A stretch of 9,349 nucleotides of DNA from Verrucomicrobiota bacterium (GTDB taxonomy: Bacteria; Verrucomicrobiota; Verrucomicrobiia; Chthoniobacterales; JAFAMB01): positions 1 through 9,349 of the forward strand of contig JAFAVN010000222.1 of NCBI GenBank assembly GCA_019242435.1, given 5' to 3'. A program made the position numbers and the translations under genes. The notes under the pieces are model-generated. The model was not told the DNA's origin. It was given only the letters and a program-made list of their open reading frames with translations, and did not search any database. Shown here one piece after another: positions 1 through 5,115 of the stretch (positions are counted from its first letter, which is position 1; each line of letters begins with the position of its first letter).

Positions 1-32
1 AAATTGCCGGCTATTCTGGCGTAAACCTCTTC

Positions 33-60
33 TAATCTGGTAATCTGCGAAATCTGCGGA
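33..60. repeat. Short tandem AATCTG(C)G repeat upstream of the dehydrogenase gene
   Basis: Three head-to-tail units of about 8 to 10 bases, each containing AATCTG followed by G or CG, lie directly one after another. They end about 35 bases before the dehydrogenase start and are followed by a T-rich stretch (TTTTTT at about 72-77). This could be a dispersed intergenic repeat or a binding site for a protein that contacts each helical turn. The sequence shows only the periodicity, and any function is guesswork. Confidence 0.45.
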
Positions 61-94
61 TGGTAAATCCGTTTTTTGGGCTAACATCGAAGTT

Positions 95-1087
95 ATGAAA
101 ACCGCCATCGTTCCTTCCCCAAACAGCACCTGGCAAATTAAGGAGACGAAGACACCGGAGCCAGGCGAGAACCAGGTGCTGATCAAAATCCACGCAAGCG
201 GAATGTGTTACACAGACGTGCATCAGACTCGCGGTGAATTGCCCGGTGATTTCCCGCGTACGCTCGGCCATGAACCGGTTGGTGAAATCGTTACCATCGG
301 GCCAGCAGTCACAATCCGCAGGGTCGGTGATCGTGTCGGTGTGCCTTGGGTACAACACACTTGTGGTCGTTGCGAATGGTGTGCACGGAACAAACCATTG
401 TTCTGCGAAAGCAGCCTCGGCACCGGAGTGCAGATGAGCGGCGGACATGCCGAATACATGGTGGCTTATGCAGACGCCACCATGCTATTGCCCGACGGGC
501 TTGAATACGAACAGGCCGCCCCTCTTTTCTGCGCCGGCTATACAGTGTGGTCGGGATTACGCTGGGCTGAACCAAAGCCGGACGAATCCATCGCGGTTGT
601 CGGCATTGGCGGTCTCGGCCATCTCGCTGTCCAGTACGCGAAGGCTGCCGGTTTCAAGACAATCGCTCTGTCGCGTTCGACCGACAAAGATAACCTGATT
701 CGCGAGCTTGGCGCAGACGAGGTCGTGCGTGATGGAAAAGGCCTGGCCCAGGCCGGCGGCGCAGACGTGATCCTGGGCACGAGCAATTCCGTCGAGGCGA
801 TGTCCGATAGCATCGCTGGGCTGCGCCCCGATGGCCGTTTGGTTGTGATGGGAGTCGAAAATAAAACGTTGGCCGTGCATCCGTTTGATCTAATCATGCG
901 GCGTCTCCGCATTATCGGCAGCCAGCAGAATGATCGCCAATATTTATACGAAGCTCTGAAAATCGCGGCGTCTGGAAAAGTCAAGGTCAAGACCGAGATC
1001 TATTCCCTGAATGAGATCACTAAAGCATACGAACGCGTCGCTGAAGGTAAGGTCCGCTTTCGGGCTGTCATCAAGCCCAGTGACTGA
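95..1087 (+). CDS. Zinc-dependent medium-chain alcohol dehydrogenase
   Basis: This 330-residue cytosolic enzyme of the medium-chain dehydrogenase family would oxidise an alcohol, or reduce an aldehyde, with a nicotinamide cofactor. The catalytic zinc ligands are visible as Cys38, the GHE motif at His59-Glu60, and Cys146. The structural zinc site is complete (Cys90, Cys93, Cys96, Cys104). The Rossmann motif GIGGLGH covers residues 170-176. The second beta strand ends in Ser193-Arg194 instead of the aspartate usual in NAD-dependent enzymes, which suggests NADP(H) preference. Tyr39 follows the catalytic cysteine where many relatives of AdhP type have histidine. Length is normal and both domains are complete. 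No convincing ribosome binding site precedes the ATG, but the family N-terminus begins exactly here. It has no functional partner nearby. The family is certain; the substrate is unknown. Confidence 0.95.
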   Translation: MKTAIVPSPNSTWQIKETKTPEPGENQVLIKIHASGMCYTDVHQTRGELPGDFPRTLGHEPVGEIVTIGPAVTIRRVGDRVGVPWVQHTCGRCEWCARNKPLFCESSLGTGVQMSGGHAEYMVAYADATMLLPDGLEYEQAAPLFCAGYTVWSGLRWAEPKPDESIAVVGIGGLGHLAVQYAKAAGFKTIALSRSTDKDNLIRELGADEVVRDGKGLAQAGGADVILGTSNSVEAMSDSIAGLRPDGRLVVMGVENKTLAVHPFDLIMRRLRIIGSQQNDRQYLYEALKIAASGKVKVKTEIYSLNEITKAYERVAEGKVRFRAVIKPSD

Positions 1088-1136
1088 CGGCCTCAGCTGC
1101 GAGTTTCACATTCTAATCAAATGAATACCAATGAAA

Positions 1137-1148
1137 CGGTTGCAACCG
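1137..1148. promoter_or_regulatory. Perfect 12-bp palindrome, candidate operator
   Basis: CGGTTGCAACCG is a perfect inverted repeat, located 22 bases before the start of the small membrane protein gene in the 83-bp gap after the dehydrogenase. The TTGCAA core is compatible with a dimeric repressor site such as those of the LacI family, but no such regulator is in the window. A 12-bp palindrome can occur by chance, so this is only a candidate. Confidence 0.3.
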
Positions 1149-1170
1149 GAAGCCATGTCAGGGTTCTCCT

Positions 1171-1581
1171 ATGTACAGACGCCTTGATCGCAGTCGCCGA
1201 GCAATCCCGCTCGTCCTTGGCGTGGTCACGCTCCTCAGTGTCGGAGTGCTTTTAACTTGGGACGTGACCCCGACGATTTTTCCCGCTAAAGCGCACAACA
1301 TTCTCGCCGCGTTTCCACTGGCTATTATTGCGATCGCTTACCTTCTGTACCAGGCGGCACATCGGCCGGCCGCAAAGGAATTTCTAAAAGCCGCCGTATT
1401 AGCAGTTGCCTTTCTCTTTTGGGCAGCTAACCAATTTTGGCCGGATTTGCCTCAGGCAACACTGTTCAACGACATCGCTATTGCGCTCTTCGTTCTCGAT
1501 GTTTTTCTGGTGATACTGGGCTGGCCTGCAAACTCGCCGGACGAAGCCTTCGGTGAAACCTATTTTGACAAACTACGGTGA
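1171..1581 (+). CDS. Small four-helix membrane protein of unknown function
   Basis: I do not recognise the family of this 136-residue protein. It has a basic N-terminus (YRRLDRSRR), then four hydrophobic segments at about residues 11-30, 43-62, 71-89 and 96-117, and a short acidic hydrophilic tail. By the positive-inside rule the N-terminus probably lies in the cytoplasm. An even number of helices would put the C-terminus there too. The start is supported by AGGG at 1160-1163, seven bases before the ATG. The gene follows the dehydrogenase by 83 bases on the same strand, so cotranscription is possible, but a perfect palindrome in the gap suggests separate control. There are no conserved charged residues inside the helices that would indicate a transporter or enzyme. 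It is probably a real gene, because a stop-free hydrophobic pattern of this regularity is unlikely by chance. Confidence 0.75.
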   Translation: MYRRLDRSRRAIPLVLGVVTLLSVGVLLTWDVTPTIFPAKAHNILAAFPLAIIAIAYLLYQAAHRPAAKEFLKAAVLAVAFLFWAANQFWPDLPQATLFNDIAIALFVLDVFLVILGWPANSPDEAFGETYFDKLR

Positions 1582-1649
1582 CGGAAGTGCATGAACCCGG
1601 CAAAGAAGGTGTCATTAAAGCCCGGTCCGGCGACGGCGGATTGAAAAAC

Positions 1650-1826
1650 GGCTCCGGAGGACCCAGATCTTTATAGATCTCGGCGCAAAAAAAAGACCAG
1701 CTCCGGAGGAGCGATATCTCTTTGGAGACATTGGTAGTCTTCGATGCATGGCCATGGATGCCGCTGCTAGCGGAGCCGAGCGCGTCTACGGTACGGTTGC
1801 TATAAAGATTTAGCTCCTATGGAGCC
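1650..1826. repeat. MITE-like element with 27-bp imperfect terminal inverted repeats
   Basis: The left end (1650-1676) and the inverted right end (1800-1826) match at 22 of 27 positions by eye. They share GGCTCC at the outer edge and ATCTTTATAG at the inner edge. The right end folds as GCTCC-TAT-GGAGC (1813-1825), while the left end has lost its pairing. The element is 177 bp, encodes nothing, and lies between two converging genes. No clear target-site duplication flanks it. Its right half (1739-1826) recurs at 3130-3222. It could be a non-autonomous transposable element or a REP-like cluster of hairpin units; with no transposase in view the choice is open. Confidence 0.6.
1700..1727 (+). repeat. 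Internal hairpin repeat unit (GCTCC-GGA-GGAGC)
   Basis: This is a further unit of the same family inside the larger element, in the same orientation as the left end. The hairpin GCTCC-GGA-GGAGC occupies 1700-1712 and is followed by GATATCTCTTT, a degenerate version of the ATCTTTATAG tail seen in the other units. A run of eight A residues precedes it at about 1687-1694. The presence of a third unit argues for a family of independent hairpin repeats rather than a simple two-ended transposon. Confidence 0.55.
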
Positions 1827-1960
1827 AGTCTCAGGCTCGGCTAAAACAGGTGAGAAACCACCTCACCAACCTGCATGTTGGGTACGCATTATTTAACTCA
1901 TCTGCTAACCTAGAGAATTAAGCGCGGACTCTGGACGCTTCGATCGGGCCCTTCAAGGCA
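1827..1960. other. Rest of the convergent intergenic gap, with one small hairpin
   Basis: Together with 1582-1649 this completes a 379-bp gap without a gene between converging genes. The only structure I see is a stem GGTGAG (1849-1854) pairing with CTCACC (1862-1867), without a T-tract on either strand. It might end transcription from either side weakly. No open reading frame with coding character is present, and 1582-1649 holds nothing recognisable. Confidence 0.4.
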
Positions 1961-2587
1961 TTAATAAGTCCACGGTGGCAACTCCAGGGCTCTTTGGTAG
2001 GCCGCTCGATCATGTACCGGTTCGCCATGAGAAACGATCACCCGCTCAAAAGGAAGCTCGAGCAACGCACGTAACGCGGGCAACACTCGCTGCTCGTGCC
2101 AGGGAGTCGTCCACACCCGCAGGACGCCTTCCGGCGCGGTCAATGCATCTGCGAAAACGATCGTCCGTTGTTCCGGCAACCAGAGCGGCGTCTCGTTGCG
2201 CCCTCGTCCATCGTATAAGGCAACGAGACCGCCCGGCAAATTGCTTCCGGGCTCGATAACTTCCAACTCGGTTTCCGGTACGTCGTCGCGGTTGAAGACC
2301 GCAGGACCAAATGCCTGAGCCTGGTAGCGGCGGGCGAAGAAATCGAGATCGCGCACATGATCTGGCTTAAGAATAACGATCAACGTTGGCGGACGAGCGC
2401 TGAGCCGAGCCCAGAATTCAGAGCCCTGATCTGCGGGCGCTAACGGGTCAAGCAGGATAACCTCTCCACCGGTCTCGACACAGGTCGAAGTCAAGGTCCG
2501 GTCCCATCCTTCTCCTGGAACCCAGTCAGCGTAATCTACGCGCCAGATCCACAGACCTGGCGCCACGTCTCGCAATTCGTGAGCCAT
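1961..2587 (-). CDS. Metallo-beta-lactamase-fold protein with degenerate metal site
   Basis: This 208-residue soluble protein has the layout of the metallo-beta-lactamase superfamily. It has an N-terminal beta region with a strand ending in Asp47 (VILLDP), a central motif region, a late FADAL strand with Asp147, and a C-terminal VSHGEPV with His187. The family motif HxHxDH is reduced to KPDHVRD at residues 74-80, so only the Asp76-His77 pair remains and the first two histidines are lost. The protein may bind one metal ion, bind none, or have a non-hydrolytic role. It lacks a signal peptide. The gene is divergent from the SnoaL-like gene with 48 bases between starts, so the two could share a promoter region. 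No strong ribosome binding site precedes the ATG. The fold is likely; the function is not known. Confidence 0.8.
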   Translation of the reverse strand: MAHELRDVAPGLWIWRVDYADWVPGEGWDRTLTSTCVETGGEVILLDPLAPADQGSEFWARLSARPPTLIVILKPDHVRDLDFFARRYQAQAFGPAVFNRDDVPETELEVIEPGSNLPGGLVALYDGRGRNETPLWLPEQRTIVFADALTAPEGVLRVWTTPWHEQRVLPALRALLELPFERVIVSHGEPVHDRAAYQRALELPPWTY

Positions 2588-2635
2588 GTTTTCTATTGTT
2601 TCTGTCCCTATCCAGGTACATGAAAAAGAAATCTC

Positions 2636-3089
2636 ATGTCAGCAGAAGAAAACAAAGCTCTCGTAAGTCACTATATCGAAGTCGTTTGGAATCAAAGGAA
2701 CATCGCGGCTTTGGATGGATTAACTACGCCCAACTACCAGCGCTATGTTTCTGCGACCGCAGCGCCACTGAACAGGGAGGGTCAAAGACAGCGCATTTCC
2801 GGATTTCAAACCGCATTCCCTGATCTCCAGTTCACGATCGAAGATCTTCTTGCAGAAGGCGACCGCGTGACCTTCCGGGCCACGCTGCGCGGCACCCATC
2901 AAGGAGTGTTTCCTTTTTTTGCAGGGGATAGCGCCGACCAGCAAACAAATAACAATCTCCGTTCTTGATGTGGTGCGCATCGAAAGGAAGAAATCTGCTG
3001 AACACTGGGGAGGACCTGAGTTTTTCGATCTCCTCAAACAGTTGGGGGCGCTCCGGCTTGCGTCGGCCCCAGGCGGAGACGTCGCTTAG
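2636..3089 (+). pseudogene. SnoaL-like (NTF2-fold) protein gene, frameshifted in a T run
   Basis: The N-terminal part reads as a SnoaL-like polyketide/ester cyclase-type protein of the NTF2 fold: YIEVVWNQRNIAALDGL near the start, then FQTAFPDLQFTIEDLLAEGD and FRATLRGTHQGVF. After the seven-T run at 2914-2920 the reading frame loses similarity and stops at 2968. The next frame resumes the family ending, with QGIAPTSKQITISVLDVVRI, EHWGGP and FFDLLKQLGA, up to a TAG at 3087-3089. Removing one T would restore a protein of about 150 residues, the usual length. This is either a real one-base insertion that inactivates the gene or a homopolymer sequencing error. Many relatives are small hydrolases, isomerases or cyclases, and no substrate can be assigned. 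The gene is divergent from the metallo-beta-lactamase-like gene. Confidence 0.8.
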
Positions 3090-3129
3090 GTCCGCAGTGT
3101 TCATCATACAGCCTGGGTAGATTATTTAC

Positions 3130-3222
3130 CTTCGAGGTCCATGGCCTTGGATGCCGCTCCTGGCGGGAGCTGCATCACTTTCTATGTTATGGTTGCTAGA
3201 AAGATTTAGCTCCTACGGAGCC
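3130..3222. repeat. Second copy of the hairpin repeat, overlapping a gene end
   Basis: This stretch matches 1739-1826 over its whole length with small gaps. The last 32 bases (3191-3222 against 1795-1826) differ at only two positions. Both copies carry CTTCGA at the left, GGATGCCGCT in the middle, and GGTTGCTA plus the hairpin unit at the right. Here the unit folds as GCTCC-TAC-GGAGC (3209-3221). The left terminal inverted repeat of the first copy is absent, so this is a half element. It lies between converging genes and runs 17 bases into the small cysteine-rich gene, supplying its stop codon. Confidence 0.7.
3150..3176. terminator. Strong hairpin inside the repeat, possible bidirectional terminator
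   Basis: GATGC-C-GCTCC, a five-base TGGCG loop, then GGAGC-T-GCATC form a nearly perfect 11-position stem with one mismatch. It lies past the 3' ends of both the SnoaL-like gene and the hyu operon. Neither strand has a proper T-tract after it, so classical intrinsic termination is doubtful, but an RNA 3'-end or transcript-stabilising role is possible. In the first repeat copy the same region pairs much less well. Confidence 0.35.
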
Positions 3223-3412
3223 GGCCTTCTTTCTGGGAACTCACAGAGCGGCGCGCGTCTCTGGCGTTTTTCCAGTCTACGCACCATCGCGAGCAATACG
3301 TGACGTTCTCCACTGTCAGCGCCTTCTGATCACAATTTTCATAGATCAGAATTCCGCAGGTAGCGCACTTGATATAGCGCTCAATATAAAGGCCGTTCTC
3401 GGAGAATTTCAT
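3206..3412 (-). CDS. Small cysteine-rich, putative zinc-binding protein coupled to hyuB
   Basis: This 68-residue protein is not a family I can name. It has CATC at residues 16-19, Cys27, and CSRWC at 40-44, a spacing that suggests a zinc-ribbon-like fold. Its start is one base after the hyuB stop (TAA-T-ATG), and AAGGA at 3425-3421 lies eight bases before the ATG. It therefore reads as the coupled last gene of the operon. Acetone and acetophenone carboxylases, relatives of HyuA/HyuB, carry small extra subunits, and a zinc-binding gamma-like subunit is an attractive inference here. However, 68 residues is much shorter than the acetone carboxylase gamma subunit. The last residues (RLRRS) and the stop are encoded by the adjoining repeat, so the original C-terminus may have been replaced. 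The gene is well supported; the role is not. Confidence 0.7.
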   Translation of the reverse strand: MKFSENGLYIERYIKCATCGILIYENCDQKALTVENVTYCSRWCVDWKNARDARRSVSSQKEGRLRRS

Positions 3413-3413
3413 A

Positions 3414-5111
3414 TTACTTGTCCTTGAAGCCGTATTCTCTTTCTGCAGCTGCTGGAGACACGTAGCCCTGTACCACGTCGTTCAAGACCAAGCTTCGATC
3501 GCGGTCTTTGGGATCGCCAAATCCCCCGCCGCCAGGACTAACGAGCCGGATTCTGTCGCATTTTTTCATTATTATATTGGAATACCGGCTGGTCGATTTC
3601 TTACCAAAAGCCTCACGTACATTCTGCCAAGTTTCTGAACCTGACTTCAAAATCAAAGTGGCACCAAGACCACCTGGCTTGCCGCCATTGAGACCCCATG
3701 GAGCAAATCGGTGTCGGTCCGTCATTTGCGAACAGGTGACTTCATCATTAAGGCAGACCATCTGCTTCGTGTACCCGACGCCGCCTCGAAATTTACCTGG
3801 ACCACCGGAATCGATATCGAAGGCGAGGAACTCAACACGCCAGGGGAAGCGAGTCTCGAACACTTCGATGGGAGTGGGCCGGCAATTCCCATTGATCGAG
3901 TCGACTCCATCATTTCCATCAGCAAAGGATCTCCCTCCCCAACCTACTCCGGCAATGTCGTAGCAAATGAAATAATCACCGGTGTCCGCATCGACGCCAC
4001 CGAATACAAAATTCGAATGGGTACCGCCCTCGGCCGCCATGGTACGATTTGGCACCGCGTCCGCCATTGCCCCAAGAATGGTTCCTACTATCCGGGGATG
4101 CGTTTCAGTATTACCACCGACCTCCGGACCGGGATAATCGACATTCACAATGGTCCCGGGAGGAGCCAATACGCGAATGGGGCGGAAACACCCGGAGTTA
4201 CGTGGAATTGAGGGATCGGTCATGTGCAAAACCGCATTGTAGGCAGCCGAAGTCGCCACACCGAGGGTCGCGTTGATCGGCCCTTTTGCCTGGGCCGAAG
4301 AACCGTAGTAGTCGATAATAATTTCATCGCCTAACTTGTGAGCTTCGACCTCGATCACATAGGTGCGCCCTTCGTCTACCCCATCGCTTTCGATATCGTC
4401 TTTGAAACGATAAATCCCATCGGGAATCGCCCGGAGCTCAGCCCGCATTCTGCGCTCTGAATAATCGAGTAAGTCTTTAACCGTTTCGGCAAACGATGCC
4501 TTGCCGTACTTCTCGATCGTTTGGACGGTACGGAATTCGCCGAGATCGACCGCGGCGATCAGCGCGCTCAAGTCCCCGAAGTTCGTTCGCGGCGTTCGCA
4601 CATTTGCCAATAACAATTTCCAAACTTCCACATTATCCTTACCGCGTTTCTTTATCTTCACGGGGGGCACGCGAATGCCTTCGTGAAAGATCTCCGTTGC
4701 TTCACCGCAAAAACCACCCGGAACCATCCCCCCGACCTCTTGGACGTGCCCGATCGCTACCGCGAATCCCATCAATTCATGCTGAACGAAGATCGGTTTG
4801 AAAAACGTATGCTCCGGAGTGTGAAGCCCGCCCCGATACGGATCGTTGTGCAGAATAATATCGCCGGGTTCGATCTCCGAGACTGGAATCTCTCTCAGGC
4901 AGGATTTAACTAATAGCGGGAGGCCACCAATTTGCGAGGGGCAGTAGTCTGCCACCGCAATGAGGTCGCCGTCCATGTTGGCTAACCCGCACGTGAAATC
5001 GTTCGCTTCGCTGAAGATGGTCGAGTAAGCGGTCTTCATCAAGACGATACCCATCTCGCGACAGATCGAGACCATCGTTGATTCCAGGATGTTGACGGAT
5101 ACTGGGTCCAT
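3414..5111 (-). CDS. hyuB: Hydantoinase B/oxoprolinase family subunit (HyuB)
   Basis: This full-length 565-residue subunit belongs to the hydantoinase B/oxoprolinase family. With HyuA it forms ATP-dependent cytosolic enzymes that open cyclic amides (N-methylhydantoin, 5-oxoproline, caprolactam) or carboxylate ketones. Visible family signatures are HNDPYRGG at residues 88-95 followed by LHTPEHTFFKP, the segment PGGFCGEATEIFHEGI, NVRTPRTNFGDL, a glycine-rich EVGGNTETHPR stretch, and SPGGGGFGDP near the C-terminus. It starts four bases after the hyuA stop, with GAAG just before the ATG. It ends one base before the small cysteine-rich gene. The motif reads GGLHTPEH rather than the GGTHLPD form that I associate with many oxoprolinases. 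This may point to a carboxylase-like or caprolactamase-like branch, which a tree would have to settle. The family is certain; the substrate is unknown. Confidence 0.95.
   Translation of the reverse strand: MDPVSVNILESTMVSICREMGIVLMKTAYSTIFSEANDFTCGLANMDGDLIAVADYCPSQIGGLPLLVKSCLREIPVSEIEPGDIILHNDPYRGGLHTPEHTFFKPIFVQHELMGFAVAIGHVQEVGGMVPGGFCGEATEIFHEGIRVPPVKIKKRGKDNVEVWKLLLANVRTPRTNFGDLSALIAAVDLGEFRTVQTIEKYGKASFAETVKDLLDYSERRMRAELRAIPDGIYRFKDDIESDGVDEGRTYVIEVEAHKLGDEIIIDYYGSSAQAKGPINATLGVATSAAYNAVLHMTDPSIPRNSGCFRPIRVLAPPGTIVNVDYPGPEVGGNTETHPRIVGTILGAMADAVPNRTMAAEGGTHSNFVFGGVDADTGDYFICYDIAGVGWGGRSFADGNDGVDSINGNCRPTPIEVFETRFPWRVEFLAFDIDSGGPGKFRGGVGYTKQMVCLNDEVTCSQMTDRHRFAPWGLNGGKPGGLGATLILKSGSETWQNVREAFGKKSTSRYSNIIMKKCDRIRLVSPGGGGFGDPKDRDRSLVLNDVVQGYVSPAAAEREYGFKDK
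3421..3425 (-). promoter_or_regulatory. Ribosome binding site of the small cysteine-rich gene
   Basis: On the minus strand AAGGA lies inside the last codons of hyuB, eight bases before the ATG at 3412. It is the clearest Shine-Dalgarno sequence in the operon and is the main reason to accept the 68-residue reading frame as a gene. Confidence 0.6.
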
Positions 5112-5115
5112 GGCT

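Noticed and set aside
538..990. 150-codon minus-strand frame inside the dehydrogenase gene
   Set aside because: It is antisense to a complete, conserved enzyme and has no recognisable motif.
1121..1255. Short frame beginning MNTNETVATGSHVRV before and overlapping the membrane protein gene
   Set aside because: It overlaps the better-supported gene in another frame, loses any protein-like character after about 20 codons and ends at TAA. The gene at 1171 has its own ribosome binding site and does not need an upstream part.
1849..1867. Intrinsic terminator between the membrane protein gene and the metallo-beta-lactamase-like gene
   Set aside because: The stem has only six pairs and no T-tract follows on either strand, so I list it only as a feature of the gap.
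2914..2920. Programmed ribosomal frameshift site in the SnoaL-like gene
   Set aside because: The T run could slip, but no stimulatory structure is evident and this family is not known to need frameshifting. A mutation or sequencing error is simpler.
3508..4211. Long plus-strand frames opposite hyuB
   Set aside because: They are antisense shadows of a clearly conserved gene; their translations are proline- and arginine-rich with no domain character.
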